DNA of 64,000 bases from Pseudomonadota bacterium (GCA_030653935.1 JAURYL010000022.1:1-64000), one strand, 5' to 3'. Counted from the stretch's first letter, positions 16,829-27,878 are shown. The notes: generated by a model from the sequence alone, not told the origin. Numbers and translations are program-made.

Positions 16829-18529
16829 TCATTCGTCCACCTGATGCGTGACCCGCATGGCTTCCGCCACGCTGGTCTTGCTTTCGCACACCAGGCGCAA
16901 GGCTTCGTCGCGCAGGGTCTGGCCGGCCAGGCGTTTCTGGGCGGCGGTGCGAAAGCCGCTGGTGTCGCCGCGATTGAGCAGGCCGGCGAGTTCGCCGTCG
17001 ATTTCCAGCAATTCGTAGATGCCCTGACGGCCCTGGTAGCCGGTGTGATTGCAATGGCCGCAACCCCGGGCTTGTTTCAGCACGCTTTCGTCGAGCCCGG
17101 CGGCCAGTTCCGTTTTCATCCAGACGCGCTCATTGACATCCAGTTGCGCCGGCCGCGCGCACACCGGGCAGAGTTTGCGCACCAGGCGTTGCGCCACCAC
17201 CCCGGCCAGACTGGTGGAAAGCAGGAAAGGCGGCGCCCCCATGTCGAGCAAACGGGCGGCGGCGGAGGGCGCGTCGTTGGTGTGCAGGGTGGACAGCACC
17301 AGATGGCCGGTGAGCGCGGCGCGCAGGGCGATCAAGGCGGTTTCCGTGTCGCGCATCTCGCCCACCAGGATCACGTCCGGGTCCTGGCGCAGGAAGGCGC
17401 GCAGGGCGCGGGCGAAGGTCAGCTCGATCTTGTCGTTTACCTGCACCTGGTTGATGCCGGGCAGCCGGTATTCCACCGGGTCTTCCACTGTCAGCAGTTT
17501 GCGTTCCGGCGTGTTGAGATCGGCCAGGGCGGCGTATAGCGTGGTGGTCTTGCCCGAGCCGGTGGGGCCGGTGACCAGGATCAGGCCATGCGGGCGGTGG
17601 ATCAGCGCCTGAAGACGAGCCAGTTGGGCCTCGGGCATCTGCATGTCGGTCAGGCTGGTGACCCCGCCGTGGGTGAGCAGACGCAGCACGGCGGATTCGC
17701 CGAATTGCACCGGCACCGTCGACATCCGCACATCGACCGCGCGCTTTTTCAGGCGGATGACGAAACGACCGTCCTGGGGCAGCCGTTTCTCCGCGATGTC
17801 CAGATCCGCCATCAGTTTCAGGCGCTGGATCAGCGCCGGGCCGATCTTGCGGTCGGCCTCGGTGGCGACGGAAAGGACACCATCGACGCGAAAGCGGATT
17901 TGCAGGCTTTTTTCCTGCGGCTCGACATGTATGTCGGAAGCGCGCACCTGAATCGCGTCCTCGAACACCGACTGCAACAAGCGCACCACCGGCGCTTCCT
18001 CGGCGTTCTGGGTGGCGGCGAGCGTGCCGAAGTCGATCACCTCGTCGGACAACTCTTCCGTGAGGTTGCGCGCCAGTTCGCTGATTTCTTCCGAACGGCG
18101 ATAGATCAGATCGATGAACTGGGCGAGCGAGCCTTCGTTCGCCACCGCCACCGTCACCTCGCGCTTGAGGTGATTGACGATCTCGTCGTAGGCGAACAGG
18201 TCGGTGGGGTCGGCCATCGCCACCCGCACCTTGTCATCCTTGATTTCCACCACTACGGCGCGGAAGCGGCGCGCCAACTGCTCCGGCAGCAGGCGCACGG
18301 TCTCCGGACGGACATGGACATGGCGCAGGTCCAGCAGGGGAATATTCAACTGCCGCGCGATCGCGCCGGAGATTTCATCCTCGGTGACGAAACCGTGTTC
18401 CACCAGCACCCGGCCCAGTTTGCGGCCGCTCGCCTTCTGTTTCTCCAGAGCGGTGCCGAGTTGCTCTTGCGAGAGCAACTTCTGTTGAACCAGAAGATCG
18501 CCTAGACGAATCTTCTCGGGGCGGGCCAT
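16829..18529 (-). CDS. mshE: MshE-like assembly ATPase (GspE/PilB family)
   Basis: GPTGSGKTTTLYAAL Walker A, DPDVILVGEMRDTETA, CPVCARP...CGHCNHTGYQGRQGIYE zinc motif. Confidence 0.95.
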   Translation of the reverse strand: MARPEKIRLGDLLVQQKLLSQEQLGTALEKQKASGRKLGRVLVEHGFVTEDEISGAIARQLNIPLLDLRHVHVRPETVRLLPEQLARRFRAVVVEIKDDKVRVAMADPTDLFAYDEIVNHLKREVTVAVANEGSLAQFIDLIYRRSEEISELARNLTEELSDEVIDFGTLAATQNAEEAPVVRLLQSVFEDAIQVRASDIHVEPQEKSLQIRFRVDGVLSVATEADRKIGPALIQRLKLMADLDIAEKRLPQDGRFVIRLKKRAVDVRMSTVPVQFGESAVLRLLTHGGVTSLTDMQMPEAQLARLQALIHRPHGLILVTGPTGSGKTTTLYAALADLNTPERKLLTVEDPVEYRLPGINQVQVNDKIELTFARALRAFLRQDPDVILVGEMRDTETALIALRAALTGHLVLSTLHTNDAPSAAARLLDMGAPPFLLSTSLAGVVAQRLVRKLCPVCARPAQLDVNERVWMKTELAAGLDESVLKQARGCGHCNHTGYQGRQGIYELLEIDGELAGLLNRGDTSGFRTAAQKRLAGQTLRDEALRLVCESKTSVAEAMRVTHQVDE

Positions 18530-18592
18530 AGATGCCTCCAGAGGGGGAATTCCCGCGTAAATTAGCGACTTACGCGCTATGCCTCAAGTTAT

Positions 18593-19057
18593 ATGTTCGA
18601 AATTGTCCTGGTTCAGCCGGAAATCCCCCCCAACACCGGCAATGTCATCCGCCTCAGTGCCAATACCGGGTGCCGATTGCATCTGGTGCGCCCGCTGGGG
18701 TTCGACCTGTCTGACAAGAACCTGCGCCGCGCCGGGCTTGACTATCACGAGTACGCCGAGCTGCGGGTCCATGACGATTGGCCGGCTCTGCGCGCCGCGC
18801 TGGCGGAACATCGTCTGTTCGCCTTCACCACCAAGGGGGTGCGGCCCTTCACCGAAGTCGCCTGGCAAGCGGGCGACGCCCTCGTGTTCGGCCCGGAAAC
18901 GCGCGGCCTGCCGGCCGAGTTGCTGGCCGAGTTTGACGCCGACTGCCGCGTGCGTCTGCCCATGCTGCCCGGCCAGCGGAGTTTGAATCTCTCCAATGCC
19001 GTGGCGGTTGCCGTATTCGAAGCCTGGCGGCAGAACGGCTATGTGGGCGGCGCCTGA
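18593..19057 (+). CDS. trmL: tRNA (cytidine(34)-2'-O)-methyltransferase
   Basis: MFEIVLVQPEIPPNTGNVIRLSANTGCRLHLVRPLGFDLSDK; SPOUT family. Confidence 0.92.
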   Translation: MFEIVLVQPEIPPNTGNVIRLSANTGCRLHLVRPLGFDLSDKNLRRAGLDYHEYAELRVHDDWPALRAALAEHRLFAFTTKGVRPFTEVAWQAGDALVFGPETRGLPAELLAEFDADCRVRLPMLPGQRSLNLSNAVAVAVFEAWRQNGYVGGA

Positions 19058-21813
19058 GGCGCGGCGGCCGCGCATTCGGCCAGTAACGCCTCATGTTCGC
19101 GCCAGTGGTGGACGAACGACTCGGCCGGCAACGGCGGGCTGATCAGGTAGCCCTGAATCCAGTCGCAGTCCATGCCGGCGAGCAGGTTGCGTTGGTCCTC
19201 GTCTTCCACACCCTCGGCGGTCACCAGGAAGTCGAGCGATTTGGCGAGCGCGATGATGCGCTCGACGATGGCTTGCTGTCGGGGGTTGGTTGCCAGATCA
19301 CCGATGAAGGCACGGTCCAGCTTGAGGACGTTGGCGGGCAAGCGGGTCAGATAGACCAGGGAGGAGTAGCCGGTGCCGAAATCATCCAGGGCGATGCCGA
19401 CGGCCATGCCGCGCAGCGCCAGCAGGGTGTCGTGGACCGTGCTCGATTCGCTGACCGCCGTGGCTTCCAGGATTTCCAACTCAAGACGCGGATGTTCCAA
19501 CTCGTGCCGAGCGAGCAATTCGCGGATTTTCGACGGCAGGTCGTCATCCTGGAAATTTTCCGGCGACATGTTCACCGATACCGAGATTGCCGGCAGGCCC
19601 GCGCGGTCCCATGCCGCCATCTGGGCACAGGCGGATTCCAGTACCCAGTCGTCAAGCCAGCCGTTCAGCCCCATCTCGCCGAGCAGGGGCACGAAATGCC
19701 CCGGCGGCACGACCCCGCGTTTGGGTGAGAGCCAGCGAACAAGGGCTTCCGCGCCGACGATGCGGCCGGAGGCAAGTTCGACTTTCGGTTGGTAATAGAG
19801 CGTGAGTTCGTTGTGGGCGACCGCTTCGCGTAGATCTTGCGCCAAGTCGAAACGGGCTGTCGCCTGGGCGTTCATCTCCGCCGAATAGAAGCGGAATCCC
19901 CCGCGCTGCCGGCGTTTGGATTCATACATAGCAGCATCCGCCATTTTCAGCAGATCCTCGCCGCCGCCGGCGTTGTCCGGGTAGATCGCGATGCCGATAC
20001 TGACCGAGTTGGTGATCTGGCGATCGGCGATGAGCATCGGTTCGGCCAGGTATTGGTTCAACTTGCGGGCCACTGCGTCGAGTAGGGCGGTCTCGCCGCC
20101 GCGCGGAAGGTCGGGCAGCAGAATGATGAATTCATCGCCACCCAGTCGAGCCACGGTATCGCTTTGGCGGACCTGCGCTCTCAGGCGCCTCGCGCATTCG
20201 ATCAGCAGCGCGTCGCCGGCGGAGTGGCCGAGGGTGTCGTTGACCTGTTTGAAGCTGTCCAGGTCCAACAACATGGCGGCGACCAGGTGCTGTTCCCGAT
20301 CAGCGCGGCTCAACGCCTGTTCGACCCGGTCACGCAGCAGCGCCCGATTGGGCAGGTTGGTCAGCGCGTCATAATGTGCCTGGTGATAAAGCTTCTCCTC
20401 CCAGGCCAGGTTGGAGGCGGCCACCGCCAGTCGATCGGCGATGCCGCGCCCCGCGGCCAGAATTTCATCGATGTCGTCTGGAGGCGTTTCGTAGCCCAGA
20501 ATAAGCAGCGTTTCCAGGCGCTTGCCGGCTCGGATCGGGAAGAGCAAAACCACTCGTGTCGGCGGATCGAACAGCCGGCGAACGCATCCGGCGCGCGGGG
20601 CGTCGAGATCGATGCGCCGCCAGGGTTGCGTGTCGTCCAGAGACAGGCATTCCAGTATCTCCGTGGCATTCATGCCCGGCGGTCTTGCCGGCGCCGCTGA
20701 AAAGTCGACCATGCCGTTGTCATTGAAGCGCAGTAAGCCGGCGCTGTCGCATGGAATGGCATCGTGAATGTGGTCCAGCGTCGAATGGAGCAGATGTTCC
20801 ATGTCGGTGGCACCGAGGATGGCCTGGTCGAGCGCCGAGAGCATTTTCAGCAATTGGAATTTGTTCCGCAGCTTGCCCGACATCTGATTGAAGGCGCCGG
20901 CAAGCGCGGCGAATTCGTCATCGCCCTCGGCTTGCACGATGACGTCGAAATCGCCTTTGGCGAGTTGTCGCGTGCCTTCCGAAAGGCGTTCCAGCGGCCT
21001 GATTTGTCGACGAATCTGGTTGATCGCCAATAAGCTCGCGAGCGCCATGGCGGCCAGAATGAGCGCGGGAAATACGACGTTGAAACGCTCCAGGCCTTTC
21101 AGTACGGCGGCCTTGGAGTCGGCCACCATGATGATGAATCCGTCATGCGCGAAGGCGGGGCGCAGATTGGCGCGCCAAAATCCGGCGAGGTAGGCCGTTT
21201 CTCCGTTTGACCCCCGAATCCGCCAATCGAACACACCGAGGTTGCGCCGCGCCATCAGCGTCGGCCAGGTTTCGGCGTTGGGTGGGTGCAACTCGGGGGT
21301 GCAGAAGTGGCGTTTAAAATTCGTGCCGACCACGCAATAGTGCTCCGGCGCTTCCTCGTCGAGCCAAAGACTGCGCGGGTCCAGCGTGCCGGACACGATC
21401 TCCTCGCGACCAGGTATCCGCGCCAACATCGTGAGCGGGTTGCCGCCGGATGCTCGCAGCACCACTCTGCCATTGCGCATGTGGTGCGCTTCCTGGTTGT
21501 TCAACAGACGGGGTTTTTGCAAACGCTCGATACGGACAAATCCATCCAGGTTCGAATCGGGAGGGCCGCCTTCATCCGCGAGACGCGCCGCTTCGCGCTG
21601 CAATGCCTCGGCGCGCCAATTCAGGCTGGCGATGAAACTCATGCCCAGGGACCGGCTGTCCTGTTGCAGCCGTCGGTAATTCAGATCCACCAGCAGATTG
21701 CCTATCTGGAAATAGGCGAACACCACCACGCCGCTCATCGGCAATAGCGCGGCCAGCACAAAGCGAAGCAGCAGGCGGCGGCCGACCTGGTTATTGAACA
21801 GCGGTTGAAGCAC
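19039..21813 (-). CDS. Membrane GGDEF/EAL protein with HAMP and GAF-like region
   Basis: ARLGGDEFIILLPD active GGDEF; LYYQPKVELASGRIVGAEALVRW EAL. Confidence 0.92.
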   Translation of the reverse strand: MLQPLFNNQVGRRLLLRFVLAALLPMSGVVVFAYFQIGNLLVDLNYRRLQQDSRSLGMSFIASLNWRAEALQREAARLADEGGPPDSNLDGFVRIERLQKPRLLNNQEAHHMRNGRVVLRASGGNPLTMLARIPGREEIVSGTLDPRSLWLDEEAPEHYCVVGTNFKRHFCTPELHPPNAETWPTLMARRNLGVFDWRIRGSNGETAYLAGFWRANLRPAFAHDGFIIMVADSKAAVLKGLERFNVVFPALILAAMALASLLAINQIRRQIRPLERLSEGTRQLAKGDFDVIVQAEGDDEFAALAGAFNQMSGKLRNKFQLLKMLSALDQAILGATDMEHLLHSTLDHIHDAIPCDSAGLLRFNDNGMVDFSAAPARPPGMNATEILECLSLDDTQPWRRIDLDAPRAGCVRRLFDPPTRVVLLFPIRAGKRLETLLILGYETPPDDIDEILAAGRGIADRLAVAASNLAWEEKLYHQAHYDALTNLPNRALLRDRVEQALSRADREQHLVAAMLLDLDSFKQVNDTLGHSAGDALLIECARRLRAQVRQSDTVARLGGDEFIILLPDLPRGGETALLDAVARKLNQYLAEPMLIADRQITNSVSIGIAIYPDNAGGGEDLLKMADAAMYESKRRQRGGFRFYSAEMNAQATARFDLAQDLREAVAHNELTLYYQPKVELASGRIVGAEALVRWLSPKRGVVPPGHFVPLLGEMGLNGWLDDWVLESACAQMAAWDRAGLPAISVSVNMSPENFQDDDLPSKIRELLARHELEHPRLELEILEATAVSESSTVHDTLLALRGMAVGIALDDFGTGYSSLVYLTRLPANVLKLDRAFIGDLATNPRQQAIVERIIALAKSLDFLVTAEGVEDEDQRNLLAGMDCDWIQGYLISPPLPAESFVHHWREHEALLAECAAAAPQAPPT

Positions 21814-21816
21814 GGA

Positions 21817-22287
21817 TCAATGCTCCGATGCCAACCCTATGAAACCGCCATTGCCGGCGCGGACGATATCGTCTCGCGCCTTGGCGGCGGTCAACTGCTT
21901 CTGGGTCTGGCCATCCGGCCCCATGCTGTAGAGGTCGAAATCGCTGTTGAGCGGATTCATGTTCTTGTCCCGGCGAACCTGGCCGGTACTCGGGGGCGGC
22001 GCGATGTCGATAGCCAGATATTGGTAGCTGCGTCCCCAAGGGTCCGTGGGCAGCGTGATGCCCAGGTCCGCCAGGCTGGCCGGAAAAACGCCGACCCGCT
22101 CGCGATGGCTTTCGAGCCTCAGCGCCAACACGGCGATATCCTTGCTCGCGGCGGTGCGTCGGGTGCGTTCGATATATTCCTGGTAACTGGGCACCGCGAT
22201 CGAGAGCAAAGAACCGGCGATCAGCAGTGCAATCAACAGTTCGATCAGCGTGAAGGCGCGCTCTCTGTTCCATTTGGCGGTTTGCAT
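21817..22287 (-). CDS. GspG-like type IV pilin/pseudopilin with Ala at -1 of cleavage site
   Basis: MQTAKWNRERA|FTLIELLIALLIAGSLLSIAVPSYQEYIERTRR...TDPWGRSYQYLAID...DLYSMGPDGQ. Confidence 0.8.
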   Translation of the reverse strand: MQTAKWNRERAFTLIELLIALLIAGSLLSIAVPSYQEYIERTRRTAASKDIAVLALRLESHRERVGVFPASLADLGITLPTDPWGRSYQYLAIDIAPPPSTGQVRRDKNMNPLNSDFDLYSMGPDGQTQKQLTAAKARDDIVRAGNGGFIGLASEH

Positions 22288-22444
22288 GCGTGTTGTCCTA
22301 TTTTCGGCGAGCGTGGTGCGATGCCTTTTTATCGCCCGTTTCTGGCGGAACTTGAGCGGTCGTCCGACTCCTGGCGAGGACGCGGGAGGGTTCATGAAAT
22401 GTCCGGGCTAGAATCAAACTCTCCACACACCAGATCGAAGCGCC

Positions 22445-23344
22445 ATGACCCTGCAAGAACTTCGTTATTTGGTCGCCCTGGCCGATTGCGGGCACTTCGG
22501 GCAGGCCGCCGAGGCCTGTTACGTCAGCCAGTCGACACTCTCAACCGGCTTGAAGAAACTGGAGGATTTCCTGGGCGTGATCGTGTTCGACCGCTCGCTG
22601 AAGCGGGTGACGCCCACCCCCATCGGCCGCGAAATAGTCGAATCGGCGCGGCGCATCGTCGAGGAGGCCGCGCGCATCCGGGAGCTTGCCAGCTATGCCA
22701 AGGACCCGATGGATCGCACCGTGCATCTCGGCGTCATTCCCACTCTGGGCCCGTATTACTTGCCGCATGTGCTGACCGAAGTGCGCACGGCGCATCCGAA
22801 ATTGCGCCTGTTGCTGCGCGAGGAAATGACGCCGCACATGCTCGCGCACCTGGCGGATGGCAAGCTGGACGCCGGCCTGCTGGCATTGCCGATCAGCGAC
22901 CCGAGCCTGGAGGTGGCGCCCTTGTTCGAGGAGCCCTTCCTCGCCGCCGTGCCCACCGACCATGCCCTCGCGGCTGCGCGGACGGTGAATATCGATGAAC
23001 TCGCCGCGGCCGGCTTGCTGCTGCTGGAGGAAGGCCACTGCCTGCGCGACCAGGCGCTGGAGGCCTGCCATTTGCAAGGCCTGAAAAGCGAGGAGATTCG
23101 CGCGACCAGCCTGGAAACCTTGCGTCAGATGGTGGCGATGGGGCTGGGCGTGACCCTCATCCCGATCCTCGCGCGCGGCAACCCCAGTGGTCAGCAAGTG
23201 GCATTGAAGCCGGTGTCGGCGCCGGGCGCCTCGCGCACCATAGGCCTGGTCTGGCGCCGCCGCTCGCCGCTCGCCTACACGATGGCGAAACTGGCGGAAA
23301 CGCTCGCGGCCAAACTCCCACCGGAGACACTGGCGATCAGTTAG
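22445..23344 (+). CDS. oxyR: LysR-type hydrogen peroxide sensor OxyR
   Basis: MTLQELRYLVALADCGHFGQAAEACYVSQSTLSTGLKKLE; EEGHCLRDQALEAC redox cysteines. Confidence 0.88.
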   Translation: MTLQELRYLVALADCGHFGQAAEACYVSQSTLSTGLKKLEDFLGVIVFDRSLKRVTPTPIGREIVESARRIVEEAARIRELASYAKDPMDRTVHLGVIPTLGPYYLPHVLTEVRTAHPKLRLLLREEMTPHMLAHLADGKLDAGLLALPISDPSLEVAPLFEEPFLAAVPTDHALAAARTVNIDELAAAGLLLLEEGHCLRDQALEACHLQGLKSEEIRATSLETLRQMVAMGLGVTLIPILARGNPSGQQVALKPVSAPGASRTIGLVWRRRSPLAYTMAKLAETLAAKLPPETLAIS

Positions 23345-23407
23345 AACTTGTGGCGGTGGCAGGTGCTAACAGACAGGGCGCAATTGCCAGCCTCGGAAGA
23401 ATACCCC

Positions 23408-23483
23408 CCGGTAGGGGGCCCGCTTGCGGCCCGAAATCGCGGCGTAGGCGGCTTATTCGGGCCGCAAGCGGGCCCTCCTACCG
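23408..23483. repeat. REP-like inverted repeat
   Basis: CCGGTAGGGGGCCCGCTTGCGGCCCGAA ... TTCGGGCCGCAAGCGGGCCCTCCTACCGG. Confidence 0.8.
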
Positions 23484-23641
23484 GGGAGGCACATATGCAT
23501 GGATTGGGGCCGTGGACGCCTCCGGGTGGCGAAAAGGAGGCTGCGGCCTGGCCGGCGCCCGCCGAACATAAATAACCGCCGGCGAGGCCATGAAGGGGGG
23601 CGTCCCTTCGGGGCATCACGCCGGCGTTGCCGGGAGGTGAC

Positions 23642-24097
23642 TCAGAAGGCGGCGTTTTCATCCAACGCTTTTTCCTGGATCAGGCGTTCGGTTTCCCGCA
23701 TCAGGGCGCGCATCACCTTGGTGGCGGTCTGGATGCCGTTTTTCGCCATGCTGCCGGCGACGTTGCCGGCCATGTCGCCGAGGTCGCCATTGGCCGCGCC
23801 GAGACCGCAGCCGCCCCCATCACGATTGGCCAGGTTGCTCCGCGCGGCGGGGGCGCCTTCCAGGAAACCGCGCTGGAACTGGGCGAGCTCCCATTGCTGA
23901 CGCATCAGGCGTCCGGCTTCATAGGGGCTGATCTGGCCACCGCGGACGGCGGCTTCGATCTTGCTCATGTCGACAGGCGCTGTTTGCCGGGCGCTGGGCG
24001 TTGCCTGGTCGAACAGGCAGGGGCGGCCATCGGCTTGGGCGGTGCCGGCTGCGGCGAGGGAGAGGAAGGCGACGAGTGCCAGGGTTGAGGTTTTCAT
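23642..24097 (-). CDS. Secreted hypothetical protein
   Basis: MKTSTLALVAFLSLAAAGTAQA signal peptide. Confidence 0.6.
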   Translation of the reverse strand: MKTSTLALVAFLSLAAAGTAQADGRPCLFDQATPSARQTAPVDMSKIEAAVRGGQISPYEAGRLMRQQWELAQFQRGFLEGAPAARSNLANRDGGGCGLGAANGDLGDMAGNVAGSMAKNGIQTATKVMRALMRETERLIQEKALDENAAF

Positions 24098-24245
24098 GAT
24101 TGGACTCCTTGAGAATTTCCCGGGCACGGAATGCGCGGCGGGTGAGTCCACTTTCTGCCTGGTACGTCAGACCGGTATGTCCGAACTATTACCGGTTGCA
24201 AGGAGGTGTTTCAGCGCCGTTACCGACACCTCGCACACCCCGGGC

Positions 24246-25094
24246 TCAGAGTGCGCGCCGGGCCAGTTCCAGTAGCCGCGCGACACGCTGCTCGGTGGCC
24301 GGGTGGGTGCGGAACAGGCCGGCCAGATCGCCGCCGGAAAGCGGGTTGATGATCATCATCTGCGCGGTTTCCGGGTGCAGGTCGGCGGTATGCAGGGGCG
24401 TGCCACGCGCGTAGGACTCGATCTTGCGCAGGGCGGCGGCGAGCGCTTCCGGATCGCCGGAGATTTCCGCGCCGCCCCGGTCGGCGCCGAACTCGCGGGC
24501 GCGGGAGATGGCCATCTGGATCAGGGTGGCGGCCAGCGGCGCCAGGATCATGACCACCAATTGCACGATCATGTTGGGCCGTTCGCGGTCGCCGCCACCG
24601 AACAGGAAGCCGAACTGGGCCAGCGCGGAGATGGCGCCAGCCACGGTGGCGGAAATCGTGGAGGTGAGGATGTCGCGGTTCTTCACGTGCGCCAGTTCAT
24701 GCGCCATCACCCCGCGCAGTTCGCGCGCCGAGAGCAGACGCAGAATGCCGCTGGTGGCGGCGACGGCGGCGTGTTCCGGGTTGCGCCCGGTGGCGAAGGC
24801 GTTGGGCTGTGCTTCGTCGATAAGATAGACCTTGGGCATGGGCAAATCCGCGCGCCGCGCCAGATCCGCGACCATGTTGTAGAACTCGGGCGCGTCCGCC
24901 GGACCGATTTCCTGGGCGTTGTACATGCGCAGGACCATCTTGTCGGAATTCCAGTAGGCCCACAGGTTCATGGCGCCGCCGAGGAGCAGGGCAATCAACA
25001 TGCCGACGGCGCCGCCGAGCAACATCCCCACCGCGCCGAACAGGGCCAGGATGGCGGCCATCAGCAGGGTGGTTTTCAGCCAGTTGTTGAGCAT
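24246..25094 (-). CDS. htpX: Protease HtpX
   Basis: [15 protein letters not shown]...[18 protein letters not shown] HExxH motif. Confidence 0.95.
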   Translation of the reverse strand: MLNNWLKTTLLMAAILALFGAVGMLLGGAVGMLIALLLGGAMNLWAYWNSDKMVLRMYNAQEIGPADAPEFYNMVADLARRADLPMPKVYLIDEAQPNAFATGRNPEHAAVAATSGILRLLSARELRGVMAHELAHVKNRDILTSTISATVAGAISALAQFGFLFGGGDRERPNMIVQLVVMILAPLAATLIQMAISRAREFGADRGGAEISGDPEALAAALRKIESYARGTPLHTADLHPETAQMMIINPLSGGDLAGLFRTHPATEQRVARLLELARRAL

Positions 25095-25212
25095 TTCGAG
25101 ATTCCCTTGGCGAATTCAACTGCCGCCATAGATACGGGGGCGGGGAAATAATTCAACGGTTTTGTCGCGCCGGCGGTTTGGCTTGCAGAAAAGAGCCGGC
25201 GAGACGCCGGCG

Positions 25213-26133
25213 CTACATCAGTAGGTCGCCCGGTTTGATTGTGCTGCCCGCGAGAAACGCGGCGATGGGCAGGCGCTTGCCGCCGGGTTTCTGCGCTTCC
25301 GTGATGTCGAGTGCGCCGGTACCGCAGGCGATACGTAGCGCGTCCTTGTTCACCGCCAGCACTGCTCCCGGCTGGCCGCTGGCGTCCACCGGGCGCGCCT
25401 GCCAGAGCTTGATCGTCTCGCCGCCGAACAGCGCATGGGCGCCGGGGAAGGGGTTGAAGGCGCGAATCTGGCGATCCAGTTCCACGGCTGAACGATTCCA
25501 GTCGAGGCGGGCGTCGTCCTTGGTGATTTTCTTCGCGTAGCTGGCCAGGGCGTCGTCCTGTTGCTCGCCGAGCATCGTTTCCAGCCGGGGCAGCAGGGCG
25601 ACGATTTCGCGCGCGCCTAGTGCCGCCAGCTTGTCGTGCAGGCTGCCGGTGGTGTCGTCGGCGAGGATGGGCAGGGCGGCGCGGGTGAGCATGGCGCCGG
25701 TGTCCAGGCCCTTGTCCATTTGCATCAGGGTGATGCCGGTTTCCGCGTCGCCCGCCTCGATGGCGCGGTGGATGGGCGCGGCGCCGCGCCAGCGCGGCAG
25801 CAGGGAGGCGTGGATGTTGACGCAGCCAAGGCGCGGCATGCCCAGCGCGGCTTCCGGCAGAATCAGGCCATAGGCGGCAACCACCATGGCATCGGCGGCG
25901 GCGTCCGCGATGGGCTGGCGTGCTGCTTCAGTCTTCAGATTTTCCGGCTGCGCCACGGTCAGGCCATGCGCCAGCGCGACTTCCTTCACCGGGCTGGCCT
26001 TGAGTTTCATGCCGCGCCCCGCCGGCCGATCCGGCTGGGTCAGGACCAGGGGGATTTCATGTCCGGCGGCGATCAGGGCGCGCAGGGCGGCGGCGGCGAA
26101 TTCGGGTGTTCCGGCGAAGATCAGGCGCATCAC
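25213..26133 (-). CDS. fmt: Methionyl-tRNA formyltransferase
   Basis: [20 protein letters not shown]...[24 protein letters not shown]. Confidence 0.96.
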   Translation of the reverse strand: MMRLIFAGTPEFAAAALRALIAAGHEIPLVLTQPDRPAGRGMKLKASPVKEVALAHGLTVAQPENLKTEAARQPIADAAADAMVVAAYGLILPEAALGMPRLGCVNIHASLLPRWRGAAPIHRAIEAGDAETGITLMQMDKGLDTGAMLTRAALPILADDTTGSLHDKLAALGAREIVALLPRLETMLGEQQDDALASYAKKITKDDARLDWNRSAVELDRQIRAFNPFPGAHALFGGETIKLWQARPVDASGQPGAVLAVNKDALRIACGTGALDITEAQKPGGKRLPIAAFLAGSTIKPGDLLM

Positions 26134-26633
26134 ATTACTTCCCGCGCCTGTTTCAGGAGTTTCTTGCGAATACGCTCCTGTTTCAGGCGGGAAAGATATT
26201 CCACGAACACCTTGCCATCGAGGTGGTCGATCTCATGCTGGATACAGACCGCGAGCAGGCCGTCCGCCTCCCGTTCGAAGGGCTGTCCCCGACTATCCAG
26301 GGCGCGCACCCGGATGCGTTCCGGACGGGTGACGGTGTCGTAGATGCCGGGTACCGAGAGGCAGCCTTCCTCGTGTTCGCTCTGGCCGCTGGTGGCGATG
26401 ATCTCGGGGTTGATGAACACCTGGAGCGCGTCCTTGGACTCGCTGATGTCCACCAGGATCAAGCGCACATGACGGTCCACCTGGGTGGCGGCGAGGCCGA
26501 TGCCGGGCGCCGCGTACATGGTCTCCGCCATGTCGGCGACGAGCGTCCGGATTTCGTCGTCCACCGTGGCGATGGGCTGGGCAACCTTGTGCAGGCGCGG
26601 GTCGGGATAATGAACAATCTTGAGCAGGGCCAT
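26130..26633 (-). CDS. def: Peptide deformylase
   Basis: [27 protein letters not shown] motifs. Confidence 0.96.
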   Translation of the reverse strand: MALLKIVHYPDPRLHKVAQPIATVDDEIRTLVADMAETMYAAPGIGLAATQVDRHVRLILVDISESKDALQVFINPEIIATSGQSEHEEGCLSVPGIYDTVTRPERIRVRALDSRGQPFEREADGLLAVCIQHEIDHLDGKVFVEYLSRLKQERIRKKLLKQAREVM

Positions 26634-26740
26634 GGTCTATGAGAGGGGTACGTGCAAATTCGAAGAAACTGGTTTAAGTTCGCTGCGGACTCCATTATAA
26701 ATCAGCGTGTTTCGCGCTTTAACGCCATAGGGCAGGAACC

Positions 26741-27844
26741 ATGCGTACCTTTTTTCTGTTTGCCGTCTTATCTCTGACATTCCCAAGTTGGGCGGACCAG
26801 GTTCGTCTCCGGGACAACGCCCCCGAGAAACATGTCGTGGTCAAGGGCGATACCCTCTGGGATATTTCGGAAACCTTCCTGAAAGACCCCTGGCAGTGGC
26901 CAAACGTCTGGCGGCTCAACCGGGATGAAATCAGCAACCCGCATCTGATCTATCCCGGCGACGTGGTGCGGCTTTCCCGCGATGCCGACGGCAATATCCG
27001 CCTCAGTCTGGAAAAGGGGCCGCGCATCGAGCAGACGGTGAAGTTGTCGCCGCGCGCCTATGGCGAGCCCATCATCATCAAGGAAACCGGCATCCCCAGC
27101 ATTCCCGAGCGGGCGATCAAGCCGTTGCTGTCACGTGGCGGCGTCGGCGACCCGAGCGATCTGGACAAGGCGCCGCGCATTCTCGGTTCCCGCGACGCGC
27201 GCGTGATGTTCGGCGCCGGGGATCGCGTTTTCGCCGGCAAGGGCGATGGCGACACCGTCGATTGGCGCATCGTGCGTCTGGGGCAGCCGATCCGCAACCT
27301 GGACGACAAGAACGAAGTGCTGGCTTACGAGCTGATTCATCTCGGCGAGGGCCAGACCGAGCTGCCCGGCGACCCGCAATTGCTGCGCATCACCCACGCC
27401 GAGCAGGAAATCCTGGAGCGCGACCGGCTGCTGCCGGCCTGGAAAGTGGAACCCATCCAGTATGTGCCGCATGCCCCGGACAAGCCCATCTCCGCGCGGG
27501 TGGCGGCGACGCTGGGCGGTACCGTGCTGGCCGGCGCCTGGATGACGGTGGTACTCGACAAGGGCATCCGCGATGGCCTGGAGCATGGCCACGTCCTGGC
27601 GCTGTATCGCGCCGGCCGCTCGGTGGCTGATCCGAAGTGCGTGCGCGCCGACAAGATCGCCTTCCTCGCCGGCGGCGAGGGTCACGCCAAGGATTGCATC
27701 CCCGACAAGGGGGATCGCAGCGCCCTGCCCGACACGCGCGTCGGCCTCGCTTTCGTCTACCGGGTGTTCAACAAGGTGTCTTACGCCTTGGTGATGAAGA
27801 GCGAAGAGCAGATCGTCAAAGGCGACCGCGCCCGTAACCCCTGA
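26741..27844 (+). CDS. LysM peptidoglycan-binding domain protein
   Basis: Signal peptide; KHVVVKGDTLWDISETFLKDPWQWPNVWRLN LysM. Confidence 0.88.
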   Translation: MRTFFLFAVLSLTFPSWADQVRLRDNAPEKHVVVKGDTLWDISETFLKDPWQWPNVWRLNRDEISNPHLIYPGDVVRLSRDADGNIRLSLEKGPRIEQTVKLSPRAYGEPIIIKETGIPSIPERAIKPLLSRGGVGDPSDLDKAPRILGSRDARVMFGAGDRVFAGKGDGDTVDWRIVRLGQPIRNLDDKNEVLAYELIHLGEGQTELPGDPQLLRITHAEQEILERDRLLPAWKVEPIQYVPHAPDKPISARVAATLGGTVLAGAWMTVVLDKGIRDGLEHGHVLALYRAGRSVADPKCVRADKIAFLAGGEGHAKDCIPDKGDRSALPDTRVGLAFVYRVFNKVSYALVMKSEEQIVKGDRARNP

Positions 27845-27878
27845 CCGCGCGCTGGCATGATCGCCGGCCGCCACCCTC

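Noticed and set aside
25193-25216. GAGCCGGCGAGACGCCGGCGCTAC hairpin at fmt 3' end as a novel element
   Set aside because: Looks like a common short GC hairpin or terminator-like repeat; single copy in this window, so not enough to support a claim.
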